From contig OZ244890.1 of assembly GCA_965221455.1 (NCBI GenBank), positions 1,054,001 through 1,118,000 on the forward strand: 64,000 nt of DNA, read 5' to 3'. This DNA comes from SMWN01 sp965221455 (GTDB lineage Bacteria > Pseudomonadota > Gammaproteobacteria > Eutrophobiales > Eutrophobiaceae). Positions 53,797-62,825 of this stretch are shown one piece after another. Position 1 is the first letter of the stretch. The number at the start of each line of letters is the position of its first letter. A model generated the notes under the pieces. It did no database searches. It was not told the origin of the DNA and saw only the letters and a list, made by a program, of their open reading frames with translations. A program made the translations under genes and the position numbers.

Positions 53797-54352
53797 ATAT
53801 TGCATAATTATCCGCAAGAACCTATTACGATTCCTGAGTCTGTTGTGTGGCCTATTTTTGGCAAGTAGCGGGTGGGCCTTGTCAACAGACAAGGAGCAGC
53901 CCATCGAAATAGAGGCTGATAGCGCAGAACTAGATAAAGAAAAAGGGATCACCATCTATCGTGGAAACGTAGTCGCGACTCAGGGCAGCATACGTATGAC
54001 CGGTGATATCATGACAGTCCATTTTACAGACGACGAACTGGATATTCTAATCATGGAAGGCAAACCAGTAACCTACCGACAATTACCTGATAACAGCGAA
54101 ATCTACAATGAAGCCGAAGCACTGCGGATGGAATATTATGAACTCGAAAACCTGGTGGTTCTTATTGATAAGGCATCTTTCAAACAAGAAGGTCTGAATT
54201 TCAGCGGCAGCAGAATTGAATACGACACAGAACATAGTAAGGTGAAGGCTGGGGGCGGCACCAAACAAAAAAGCGGGACCAGTGATTCCGGCTCTAGTAA
54301 AACCAATGGTGGACGAGTAAAAATTATCCTAAAACCAAAGAAAAAGAAATAA
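53771..54352 (+). CDS. lptA: LPS transport periplasmic protein LptA
   Basis: A 193-residue periplasmic bridge protein. The signal peptide is FLSLLCGLFLASSGWA. The OstA-fold domain contains PIEIEADSAELDKEKGITIY, RGNVVATQGSIRMTGDIM and a basic Lys-rich tail. The ATG at 53771 lies inside lptC; a longer than usual N-terminus leaves some doubt about the exact start. lptB follows after 7 bases. Confidence 0.93.
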   Translation: MYTQNFYTEYCIIIRKNLLRFLSLLCGLFLASSGWALSTDKEQPIEIEADSAELDKEKGITIYRGNVVATQGSIRMTGDIMTVHFTDDELDILIMEGKPVTYRQLPDNSEIYNEAEALRMEYYELENLVVLIDKASFKQEGLNFSGSRIEYDTEHSKVKAGGGTKQKSGTSDSGSSKTNGGRVKIILKPKKKK

Positions 54353-54359
54353 TTGTTTA

Positions 54360-55085
54360 ATGAGTGTTTTATCGGTTAGACATCTCAGCAAATCCTACCA
54401 CTCCAGACAAGTCGTTAAAAATGTAAGCCTGACCGTTCATGGCGGTGAAATTGTCGGTTTACTGGGACCAAACGGTGCCGGAAAAACGACCAGCTTCTAT
54501 ATGATTGTTGGTCTTATCCAGTCTGACGGCGGCACAATCCACATCAACAACCGTGAGATAAGTAGCTTGCCGATGGATCAGAGATCCCATCTCGGGCTGG
54601 GCTACCTGCCACAAGAAGCATCCATATTCCGTAAATTAACCGTTGAAGAAAACATCATGGCTATCTTGCAAACACGAGTAAACTTGAGCGAAAGCAAGGC
54701 AGAGCAACGGCTTGAAAACCTGTTACGAGAATTTCATATTACCCATCTGCGTAACAATGTGGGCACCAGCCTGTCCGGTGGTGAACGCAGACGTGTGGAA
54801 ATCGCCAGATCTTTAGCAGCAGCTCCCCAATTTTTATTGCTCGACGAACCTTTTGCCGGTATCGACCCAATTTCAGTCAGTGATATTCAGAGAATCACGC
54901 GTCATCTGAGTGAACATGGCATTGGCATTCTCATTACTGATCACAATGTACGAGAAACATTATCCAGCTGTGATCGTGCTTATATTGTCAATGATGGGCA
55001 TGTCATCGTAGAAGGCACTCCTGATAAAATACTTGAAAATGAGCAAGTCAGAAAAGTCTACCTGGGCGATGATTTTATATTGTAG
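54360..55085 (+). CDS. lptB: LPS export ABC transporter ATPase LptB
   Basis: A 241-residue cytoplasmic ATPase of the LptBFGC extractor. Walker A is LLGPNGAGKTTSFY, the signature region is SLSGGERRRVEIARS, Walker B is FLLLDEPFAGIDP and the switch His is in LITDHNV. The order lptC-lptA-lptB-rpoN is conserved. The permeases LptFG are not in the window. Confidence 0.97.
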   Translation: MSVLSVRHLSKSYHSRQVVKNVSLTVHGGEIVGLLGPNGAGKTTSFYMIVGLIQSDGGTIHINNREISSLPMDQRSHLGLGYLPQEASIFRKLTVEENIMAILQTRVNLSESKAEQRLENLLREFHITHLRNNVGTSLSGGERRRVEIARSLAAAPQFLLLDEPFAGIDPISVSDIQRITRHLSEHGIGILITDHNVRETLSSCDRAYIVNDGHVIVEGTPDKILENEQVRKVYLGDDFIL

Positions 55086-55212
55086 TACGTATGCAACATT
55101 GTCCCCTGGATTTTGCCAGGCCAATTCAAATTATTTAGCGACGCGATAACAATACCGCAATTTTTATTTCAATCTTCCTAAAATTTAATTTTTTTAGGTT
55201 AAACTTTAGAGT

Positions 55213-56706
55213 ATGAAACCGTCGCTTCAGCTAAAACTCGGCCAAAGCTTGACCATGACACCTCAGCTGCAACAGGCAATCCGCCTGTTGCAGTTATCGA
55301 GCATGGAATTACAGACCGAAATTCAAGATGCCCTGGAATCCAACATGATGCTGGAAATGATTGAGGTGCCTTCTGAAGAACAGTCTGCCGCAGAAACTGT
55401 AAAAGAAAACATTACGGAATCGACACAAGACCAGAGTCCTGTATCGGAGCTGGAAAATATTCCCGAGGAACTGGCCGTTGATAGTACCTGGGAGGATACC
55501 TATGAAAGCAGTGGTAATGTTTACATTAACGTTGATAATTCCCAATTTAATTTCGAAAATAAAAATTATAATGTCGAAACACTTAAAGAACATTTGCTTT
55601 GGCAATTAAATCTAATCCACCTTAGCGATACCGATAAAGTCATTGCCACAACTATTATTGATGCGCTGGACGATGATGGTTATTTAAAAAGTGATCTTGA
55701 TGAACTTCATGCTTCTCTGGTTGATGAAATAAAATCGCAGGATACTGACAAAAAAAATACAGAAGATAGCGGAGTAGAGATTGAACGGGACGAAATAGAA
55801 GCTGTGTTACACATGATTCAGGCACTGGAACCCACCGGGGTCGGCGCAAGAAATCCACAAGAGTGTCTGCTGTTGCAACTGCATCAGTGTGACAAAAACA
55901 CGCCTATGCTGAATTTGGCAATCGAACTTGTTTCCAGGCATCTTGATTTACTTGCCCGCCGAGATTTTAATCAGCTCATGAAAAAGCTCAAACTGAAACG
56001 GGAAAAGCTACAGGACATTATTGCCTTGATTCAGACAATGAACCCTCGTCCAGGCGGTCATATCCACGAAGTGCGTACAGAATATATCACCCCTGATATT
56101 TACGTGAAAAAGATTAATGGTCGCTGGAGAGTGGAACTCAACCCGGAATTATCTCCAAACCTGAGGGTAAACAGTCGCTATGCTAGTATGATACGCAGGG
56201 CAAACAACAGTGAAGATAATATTTGCCTTAAATCCCATTTACAGGAAGCCAGGTGGTTCATCAGAAGCCTGCAAAGCAGGAGTGAAACCTTGTTACGTGT
56301 TGCAACATGTATTGTTGAACGACAACGCGCATTTCTTGACTATGGCGCAGAAGCTATGAGACCGATGGTCTTGGGTGATATAGCAGAAGCTCTGGAATTA
56401 CATGAGTCAACTATCTCTAGAGTAACAACGCGCAAATATATGCATACTCCCCGAGGCATCTTCGAGCTTAAATATTTTTTCTCAAGCCATTTGAGCACAA
56501 GCCATGGAGGAGAAGCATCGTCAACAGCAATCAGGGCATTCATTAAAAAGTTAATCATTTCTGAAACACCCACAAAACCACTCAGCGATAGTAAAATTTC
56601 CTTGCTATTGTCAGAACAGGGAATAAATGTTGCACGCAGGACGGTGGCAAAATATAGAGAGGCCATGGCAATTCCACCATCTAATGAAAGAAAACGGCTG
56701 GCTTGA
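55213..56706 (+). CDS. rpoN: RNA polymerase sigma-54 factor
   Basis: A 497-residue sigma factor for enhancer-dependent promoters. Region I is KLGQSLTMTPQLQQAIRLLQ, an acidic region II follows (EEQSAAETVKENI onward), and the core-binding part and DNA-binding helix-turn-helix (LGDIAEALELHESTISRVTT) precede the RpoN box ARRTVAKYREAM. It lies 127 bases after lptB and leads into hpf-ptsN, the standard order. Confidence 0.97.
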   Translation: MKPSLQLKLGQSLTMTPQLQQAIRLLQLSSMELQTEIQDALESNMMLEMIEVPSEEQSAAETVKENITESTQDQSPVSELENIPEELAVDSTWEDTYESSGNVYINVDNSQFNFENKNYNVETLKEHLLWQLNLIHLSDTDKVIATTIIDALDDDGYLKSDLDELHASLVDEIKSQDTDKKNTEDSGVEIERDEIEAVLHMIQALEPTGVGARNPQECLLLQLHQCDKNTPMLNLAIELVSRHLDLLARRDFNQLMKKLKLKREKLQDIIALIQTMNPRPGGHIHEVRTEYITPDIYVKKINGRWRVELNPELSPNLRVNSRYASMIRRANNSEDNICLKSHLQEARWFIRSLQSRSETLLRVATCIVERQRAFLDYGAEAMRPMVLGDIAEALELHESTISRVTTRKYMHTPRGIFELKYFFSSHLSTSHGGEASSTAIRAFIKKLIISETPTKPLSDSKISLLLSEQGINVARRTVAKYREAMAIPPSNERKRLA

Positions 56707-56746
56707 TTCACAATAGTAAGATCACCACAAACCACAGGAGTTAAAA

Positions 56747-57079
56747 ATGCAAATCAATATCACGGGACATCATGTAGACATCACCGACGCTTTGCGTGCT
56801 TACGTGGAAGAAAAGTTTGACCGCCTTGAAAGACATTTCGATAACATGACAAACGTGCATGTCATCCTGGAAATAGAAAAAGACAGACGAAAAGCAGAAG
56901 CCACGCTCCATGTACGCCGGGGAAATATTTATGCAGCCTCGGAGAATGAAAATATGTATGCAGCCATTGATAGTATGACAGACAAACTTGATCGCCAAAT
57001 CAAGAAGCACAAAGAAAAATTGACAGACCATCACCGCGGCGAAGGATTGAAAAATAATGAAGCAATTCAAAGGACATAG
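56747..57079 (+). CDS. hpf: ribosome hibernation promoting factor
   Basis: A 110-residue short-type HPF/YfiA protein that binds the 30S subunit and helps form inactive 100S ribosomes. The sequence is MQINITGHHVDITDALRAYV at the start, then RRKAEATLHVRRG and a basic C-terminus (DRQIKKHKEKLTDHH). CAGGAG precedes the ATG. It is part of the rpoN operon. Confidence 0.95.
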   Translation: MQINITGHHVDITDALRAYVEEKFDRLERHFDNMTNVHVILEIEKDRRKAEATLHVRRGNIYAASENENMYAAIDSMTDKLDRQIKKHKEKLTDHHRGEGLKNNEAIQRT

Positions 57080-57115
57080 GTTGAACTTGAAACACTCCAA
57101 ACAAGCATAAAAATT

Positions 57116-57562
57116 ATGCAAATATCGGAAATGCTTGCTTTTGACAGTATCCTATACAGTCAAACATTGACAAGTAAAAAAGCTACACTGGAAGAATTAT
57201 CGAGGCTACTGGCGAATACAGATACTTCGCTTGGCTATATTGAAATTTTCGATTGTCTGGTAGCCAGAGAAAAATTGGGCAGTACGGGACTTGGGAATGG
57301 CATCGCGATACCTCATGGCAGATTGAAAGGTGGTAAAAAAACGATTGCCGCCTTCGTACAATTACAGCATGGGATTGATTTCGATGCTATAGATAAAATA
57401 CCTGTCGATCTCTTGTTTGCATTGCTGGTACCGGAAAATTCCACTGAAGAACATCTACACACTCTCTCCCTTCTGGCTAAAATGTTTAGTAACACAGATA
57501 TGCTTGAAGAGCTAAGATCAACATCTTCCACTAATCAAATATACGAAATACTTACTGGGTGA
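57116..57562 (+). CDS. ptsN: PTS IIA-like nitrogen regulatory protein PtsN
   Basis: A 148-residue EIIA(Ntr). The phospho-accepting His is in GIAIPHGRLKGG. Its C-terminal LLFALLVPENSTEEHLHTLS is typical. It takes phosphate from the PTS cascade and signals on nitrogen, potassium and other systems. The stop overlaps a GTG of hprK (GTGA). Confidence 0.96.
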   Translation: MQISEMLAFDSILYSQTLTSKKATLEELSRLLANTDTSLGYIEIFDCLVAREKLGSTGLGNGIAIPHGRLKGGKKTIAAFVQLQHGIDFDAIDKIPVDLLFALLVPENSTEEHLHTLSLLAKMFSNTDMLEELRSTSSTNQIYEILTG

Positions 57563-58587
57563 TCACCATGCCGGGCATGACTAGTCAAATCACGGTAAAG
57601 GAACTGTTTGACAGTCACGCTGAGAAATACAGCCTGCAATGGGTTTCAGGTAAGCAGGGAGGAGATAATTTAATTTTGCCCGAACAGGTGAAAGACACTC
57701 AGACTGCGATGCTCAAAAAAAAGCAAGGTCCTCGCAAAAATAAAACAACAGAAAGTAAATCTTTGGTTGGCTATCTGAATCTGATTCATCCGCATCAGAT
57801 TCAGATTCTTGGTGCCACTGAACTGAAATACTTTGAAGGCCTCAGGAGTATCTCAAAGCAAGATGCTCTGCGGCAATTATTCACGCCGGATCCCGCCTGT
57901 ATTATCGTTTCCGGTAACAAGCCCGTGCCTACTTTTCTAAAGAGGAAATGTAACGAGTACAATGTTCCACTTTTCAGCTCTCCGTTTTCGAGTAACAAAC
58001 TCTCGGAATCTCTACATTATTACCTGAACAATCTATTCGCCGATGTTTTAACGCTACATGGTGTCTATCTGGAGGTCCATGCCATAGGTGTTTTAATCAC
58101 TGGTCCAAGTGGTGTCGGCAAAAGCGAACTGGCACTGGAACTGATTACTCGAGGGCATCGCCTGGTGGCCGATGACGCTCCGCAGTTCTCCCACCTTGCA
58201 CCGGATATCATCAATGGCACTTGTCCTGGTGAGCTGCAAGATTTCCTCGAAGTAAGAGGACTTGGCATTATCAACGTTCGCGAACTGTTTGGAGATAGTG
58301 CCATCAAAATTAATAAATACCTGAAGCTCATCATTCGATTGGAACCCTTAAGCAAAAAAAGTATTAAGCAGATAGATCGGCTACAAGGTAGTTACACCAC
58401 GCAAAACATTCTTGATCTGGAAATACCGGAAATTACTTTGCCGGTTGCACCAGGCAGGAACCTTGCTGTTTTGCTGGAATGTGCCGCAAGAAATCATATG
58501 TTACGTATCAGCGGTTATAACGCTTCCGAGGCCTTCACAGGAAGACAACAAATCATGATTTCTAAAAGTAAAAATGATGCCAAATAA
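57559..58587 (+). CDS. hprK: HPr kinase/phosphorylase
   Basis: A 342-residue bifunctional kinase/phosphorylase acting on the regulatory Ser of HPr. The P-loop is LITGPSGVGKSELALELI, followed by RGHRLVADDAPQFS and the family signature LEVRGLGIINVRELFG. A basic stretch (AMLKKKQGPRKNKTTES) looks inserted in the N-terminal domain relative to other proteobacterial HprK. The start may be the GTG at 57559 or the ATG at 57568. It overlaps rapZ by 14 bases. Confidence 0.94.
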   Translation: MITMPGMTSQITVKELFDSHAEKYSLQWVSGKQGGDNLILPEQVKDTQTAMLKKKQGPRKNKTTESKSLVGYLNLIHPHQIQILGATELKYFEGLRSISKQDALRQLFTPDPACIIVSGNKPVPTFLKRKCNEYNVPLFSSPFSSNKLSESLHYYLNNLFADVLTLHGVYLEVHAIGVLITGPSGVGKSELALELITRGHRLVADDAPQFSHLAPDIINGTCPGELQDFLEVRGLGIINVRELFGDSAIKINKYLKLIIRLEPLSKKSIKQIDRLQGSYTTQNILDLEIPEITLPVAPGRNLAVLLECAARNHMLRISGYNASEAFTGRQQIMISKSKNDAK

Positions 58588-59449
58588 CAAGCAAAGATTA
58601 ATTATTATTGGCGGAATTTCAGGTGTCGGCAAGACTGTCGCCTTACATACCCTTGAAGATTTCGGATTCTATTGCATTGATAATCTACCTATCTGCCTGC
58701 TAAATGAATTTGGACATCAATTGACTGATCCGAAGACCCTCCCTGCGGAAAAAATCGCAGTTGGTATTGATGCCAGAAACCCCGCACACCTGCTTGCCTC
58801 TCTGCCAGGTTCAATAGCATTACTTAAAAAGCGACACCTTTCTGTTAAATTAATTTATATAAAAGCAAGTAATGATATTTTAACGAAAAGGTATAGCGAA
58901 ACAGGACGCAAACACCCACTCTCTTCCGATACAGCTTCGCTTACCAGGGCCATGGATAAAGAACGCAAGGTTATGGAACGGTTTTCTGAAATTGCAGACT
59001 TACGCATCGATACCAGCCAGTTATCCATGTATGGACTACGTGATCTAATGCGGCAACAAATCATCGATCATGCGACAGAGACATTATCTCTCCAGTTTGT
59101 TTCTTTCGGTTACAAGCATAGTATCCCCGGAGATGCTGATTTCGTTTTTGATTTGCGTTGTCTATCTAATCTCTATTGGAAAGAATATCTTCGCCTGTTT
59201 ACCGACAAAGATCAGCCCATCATCGACTTTCTGGAAAAACAAGAACCAGTAGCGGAATTCCATGCACAACTAAAAGATTTTATTTCTTGCTGGACACCGC
59301 ATTTTATAGCCAGCAATCGCAGCTATCTTGGTTTTGCGATGGGCTGTACCGGCGGACAACACCGCTCTGTTTATTTGGCGGAGAAACTGGCGGACTATTT
59401 CAGAACACAGGACAAGCAACACATCATTGTCAGTCACAGGGAACTCTAA
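58574..59449 (+). CDS. rapZ: RNase adapter protein RapZ
   Basis: A 291-residue RapZ (YvcJ) family nucleotide-binding protein. The Walker A motif is IIIGGISGVGKTVALHTLED and the C-terminal domain contains LRLFTDKDQPIIDFLEKQEP and FAMGCTGGQHRSVYLAEKLA. In E. coli it guides RNase E to the sRNA GlmZ to control GlmS; whether such sRNAs exist here is not visible. Confidence 0.96.
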   Translation: MMPNNKQRLIIIGGISGVGKTVALHTLEDFGFYCIDNLPICLLNEFGHQLTDPKTLPAEKIAVGIDARNPAHLLASLPGSIALLKKRHLSVKLIYIKASNDILTKRYSETGRKHPLSSDTASLTRAMDKERKVMERFSEIADLRIDTSQLSMYGLRDLMRQQIIDHATETLSLQFVSFGYKHSIPGDADFVFDLRCLSNLYWKEYLRLFTDKDQPIIDFLEKQEPVAEFHAQLKDFISCWTPHFIASNRSYLGFAMGCTGGQHRSVYLAEKLADYFRTQDKQHIIVSHREL

Positions 59450-59477
59450 AAGGTCGATTTATGATGGTAAATTTTAT

Positions 59478-59873
59478 ATGAGCGTTGGTGTTTTGATCCT
59501 CAGTCATGAAGGTGTTGGTCCGGCATTGCTCGGTACCGCCACGTTGATGCTCGGGCGGTGTACTTTAAAAACCAGTCTGTTGACAGCCTCTCGCGATTGT
59601 GACCCGGACAAACTCATGGATGATGCGGTCGAACAGATCAAAAATCTCAACAGCGGCGACGGGGTTTTGGTGTTAACTGATCTATATGGTTCAACGCCTT
59701 GTAACATTGCAAATAAACTTGCCCTGGAAAAGCAGGTGGAAGCCGTTTCGGGTTTGAATCTTTCAATGCTAATTCGACTGTTTAACTATCCGCAACTCAC
59801 ACTTGAAGAGCTTTCTCACACAGCAATCAGCGGCGGCAAGGATGGCATAGTAAAGATAGGAGCTAAAGAATAA
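59478..59873 (+). CDS. PTS EIIA, mannose family (ManX-like)
   Basis: A 131-residue EIIA(Man)-type protein. The N-terminal phospho-His is in LILSHEGVGPALLGTA. GVLVLTDLYGSTPCNIANKL matches the family's conserved region. The ATG at 59478 is chosen; the frame opens earlier only with a TTG inside rapZ. No EIIB or EIIC is near, so it probably regulates rather than transports. Confidence 0.92.
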   Translation: MSVGVLILSHEGVGPALLGTATLMLGRCTLKTSLLTASRDCDPDKLMDDAVEQIKNLNSGDGVLVLTDLYGSTPCNIANKLALEKQVEAVSGLNLSMLIRLFNYPQLTLEELSHTAISGGKDGIVKIGAKE

Positions 59874-59875
59874 TT

Positions 59876-60145
59876 ATGCCCGCCAGAACTGTGACCATCA
59901 TCAATAAGCTCGGACTGCACGCACGCGCCGCTGCAAAATTTGTCCAGGTGGCCTCTGGTTTCGCTTGTGAAATAAACATCAAATACGGTAGCCGGGAAAT
60001 CAGTGGTAAAAGTATTATGGGCGTCATGATGCTAGCGGTTGCAAAGGGCGCGGAAATTGAAATTCTCGCATATGGTAATGATGCAAACCAGGCACTGGAT
60101 GCATTGGAAAATCTGATTCTGGAGCGTTTCGGAGAAGAAAAATGA
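59876..60145 (+). CDS. ptsH: phosphocarrier protein HPr (NPr-like)
   Basis: An 89-residue HPr. The EI-phosphorylated His is in NKLGLHARAAAKF, and the HprK-target Ser is in SGKSIMGVMMLA. Both regulatory sites are therefore present, matching the hprK gene three genes upstream. It overlaps ptsI by four bases (ATGA). Confidence 0.96.
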   Translation: MPARTVTIINKLGLHARAAAKFVQVASGFACEINIKYGSREISGKSIMGVMMLAVAKGAEIEILAYGNDANQALDALENLILERFGEEK

Positions 60146-61878
60146 CGATCACTTTACATGGAATGGGCGTATCAAGAGGGATTGCCATAGGCAAAGTCCA
60201 TATTGTCAAACGCGATCAACTTGATATTCGTAAATACACCATTAAAGAACACCTCCTGGATGAAGAAATAAAACGTTTTGAAAATGCACTGGCTAATGCC
60301 AGACAACAACTCAGAGCCATTCGTGAACACATTCCTGAAACGACCAGCGCCGATATAGAAGCGTTTATCGATATACACCTGTTGATGCTGGAGGATGCCG
60401 CCCTGACGGAAGAACCGATACGGTTGATAAAAGAACTTTCGTGTAATGCTGAATGGGCACTTAAACTACAGCGAGATGCGCTGGTTTCTGTATTTGATGA
60501 AATGGACGACGCTTATTTACGCACACGAAAAGACGATGTCGATTACGTGATCAACAGTATCCAGCGTGTACTACTCAGGCAAACACCATTACAACATGAA
60601 AAACCGGATCAGAGACTGACGGGATATATTATTCTAGCCAATGATTTAACTCCTGCTGATACCGTACTCATGCAACACCATGGCATCGCGGCTTTTGTCA
60701 CGGAGTCCGGAGGGCCAACGTCACACACTGCTATCCTTGCACGTAGTCTTAGCATTCCAGCGATCATCGGTATACATAACGCCCTGCGGTATATCAAGGA
60801 CGACGATGAACTTATTGTGGACGGCTCTCGCGGCATTACTCTCCTGGACGCAGACAAACAAGAACTATCCCACTATCGTCGTTTACAAAGAGAAGAAAAA
60901 CGCTATTTCAGTAAACTTGGCAAACTTAAAAACAAGCCTGCCGTCACCCGTGACGGGATCACTATAAATCTACAGGCAAATATAGAACTGCCGAAAGACT
61001 TCGAAACCGTTGTTGAAGTCGGTGCCAGCGGTGTCGGTCTGTATCGCACAGAATTTCTCTACATGAATAGAAGCACGCCTCCTGACGAAGAAGAACATTA
61101 CGCAACCTACACTAAAGTCATCGACATCCTGAATGGTTTACCACTTACCATTCGCACGCTGGATTTAGGCGCAGATAAACAAGTTGACGGCGGCAGGCAA
61201 AATGGTCCTGTAACAACCAATCCGGCATTGGGCTTGAGAGCTGTCAGGTTATGTTTAAGGGAGCCAACTTTATTTCGTCCACAATTGCGTGCCATTATCC
61301 GCGCCTCTGTACATGGACCCGTACGTACCATGATTCCCATGCTCTCCAACACCTATGAAATGCAGCAAATTTTACAAATGGTCGAGAACATAAAAAAAGA
61401 ACTGAGTGGACTCAATATCCCTTATGATCGTGAACTACAAATTGGTGGCATGATCGAGGTTCCTGCTGCTGCCATTTGTGCCGATATTTTCGCCAAACAA
61501 CTTGATTTTCTTTCCGTTGGTACTAACGATCTGATTCAATACACCATGGCTATTGATCGTGTTAACGATGAGGTCAATTATTTATATGATCCTCTAAATC
61601 CATCAGTATTAAAACTGATTCACAATACTATCAAGGCTGGAGAAAAAGAACACATTCCCGTGGCGATGTGCGGGGAGATGGCGGGCGAAACAAAATATAC
61701 CCGTTTGCTGCTAGGACTCGGTTTACGCGAATTTAGCGTCCACACAACCAGCCTGCTGGAAGTTAAACAAATTATTATTGATAGCAATATCAGCGAACTG
61801 GAAACACTGGCAAACAAGACGCTGGAAGCTGGTAATAGTGTTGAGATCGCCAATATCATGCGCGAAGTTGACATATAA
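60142..61878 (+). CDS. ptsI: PTS enzyme I
   Basis: A 578-residue phosphoenolpyruvate-protein phosphotransferase. The active His is in ESGGPTSHTAILARSLSIPA. The PEP-binding C-terminal domain contains VGLYRTEFLYMNR, TLDLGADKQ and the Cys loop VAMCGEMAGE. There is no N-terminal GAF domain, so it is the classical EI rather than PtsP. It starts the phosphate flow to HPr and the two EIIA proteins of this operon. Confidence 0.96.
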   Translation: MTITLHGMGVSRGIAIGKVHIVKRDQLDIRKYTIKEHLLDEEIKRFENALANARQQLRAIREHIPETTSADIEAFIDIHLLMLEDAALTEEPIRLIKELSCNAEWALKLQRDALVSVFDEMDDAYLRTRKDDVDYVINSIQRVLLRQTPLQHEKPDQRLTGYIILANDLTPADTVLMQHHGIAAFVTESGGPTSHTAILARSLSIPAIIGIHNALRYIKDDDELIVDGSRGITLLDADKQELSHYRRLQREEKRYFSKLGKLKNKPAVTRDGITINLQANIELPKDFETVVEVGASGVGLYRTEFLYMNRSTPPDEEEHYATYTKVIDILNGLPLTIRTLDLGADKQVDGGRQNGPVTTNPALGLRAVRLCLREPTLFRPQLRAIIRASVHGPVRTMIPMLSNTYEMQQILQMVENIKKELSGLNIPYDRELQIGGMIEVPAAAICADIFAKQLDFLSVGTNDLIQYTMAIDRVNDEVNYLYDPLNPSVLKLIHNTIKAGEKEHIPVAMCGEMAGETKYTRLLLGLGLREFSVHTTSLLEVKQIIIDSNISELETLANKTLEAGNSVEIANIMREVDI

Positions 61879-62042
61879 AGCTGCAACACTTCCTAAAAAC
61901 CCAGTGCATCAAGGCTGGTAAATCAACTTTATTAGAGTAAGCACTACTGCCTATTCTGTCTTCTGACTGTTACACTCAATAACGACCGAGCTCACTGGCG
62001 CAATAGAACGCAGCCGCATTGCCATCTGGTGCAACGTCTTGA

Positions 62043-62706
62043 TCAGGCATCTAATCGTGGTTTCACCGCCTCGACAATCAATGTGTGTGGAAAAGCAAAA
62101 TCAGATTCGGATTCTTTAGCCAGGCATGGAGAAAATAGCTCTGGATACCTGGTTTCCCTCGTAGGCCTGCATATCTCGACCTCGGCAAAACCATTCGTTT
62201 TCAAAAGCTCCTCAAGGAACGAGAATGTGAGAATAGTGAAGTGCTCACCACGACAGAAAATGAAGTTTTCAAACCTCCCGCCGATGCTGGTTCTCTTGTC
62301 CGGAAAGTCCGAGAACCAGTGGGTATCATTCTCGGTGAATTTCTTGATTGCTGAATCACCATTTGGTCCACCTACCCTATACTGGCTCCAGACAACGAAA
62401 CACTTCCCTGATGTGCATTTCCACGTTGGTAAGGTGCTCAATCATATGATGAGAGTAGAAGCAAACAACTGAACTATCGTGAAACGGTAACGGGTTTCGG
62501 AGATCTGCCCACAAATCACATCTTCCCGTGAACATATTGGCATCAACATTCATCCACCCATCAATGTAGTTCTTTTGTCCAGGACCTAAGTGAACCCCTA
62601 GATCGCTGTTTCGTGGTGCTCGAAAATACCGGTATATCAGCCCGTTGATTCTCATCAAGGGGCCAGCAACCCGATAAAACAAGCTCTTGGCATTTCGGCT
62701 TAGCAT
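62043..62706 (-). pseudogene. frameshifted SAM-dependent methyltransferase
   Basis: A class I methyltransferase split over two frames. The upstream part (62377-62706) has motif I LGVHLGPGQKNYIDGWMNVD, then SHHMIEHLTNVEMHIREVFR and stops after CLEPV. The downstream part (62043 to about 62390) resumes in another frame with RVGGPNGDSAIKKF and continues to the normal end. The break is around 62375-62390, where a PGG-type turn is expected, so a few bases were lost or gained. It is either a true pseudogene or a sequencing error. The region is foreign to the PTS-mgtE neighbourhood. Confidence 0.75.
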
Positions 62707-62825
62707 ATAATGTTTTCTCTGTTTGCTCTGATCCCTAACGAAGGATTAAAGAGACATTTTATCCAATGAATGCTATATATTTTAAAATTAAATGACAAAT
62801 ATATCATCCATCCAGGACTTTAATC

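Noticed and set aside
55105..55130. Terminator after lptB
   Set aside because: A CCTGG/CCAGG stem exists but no T tract follows.
62707..62825. Mg2+ riboswitch (M-box) in front of mgtE
   Set aside because: The leader is short and AT-rich, without the conserved stems.
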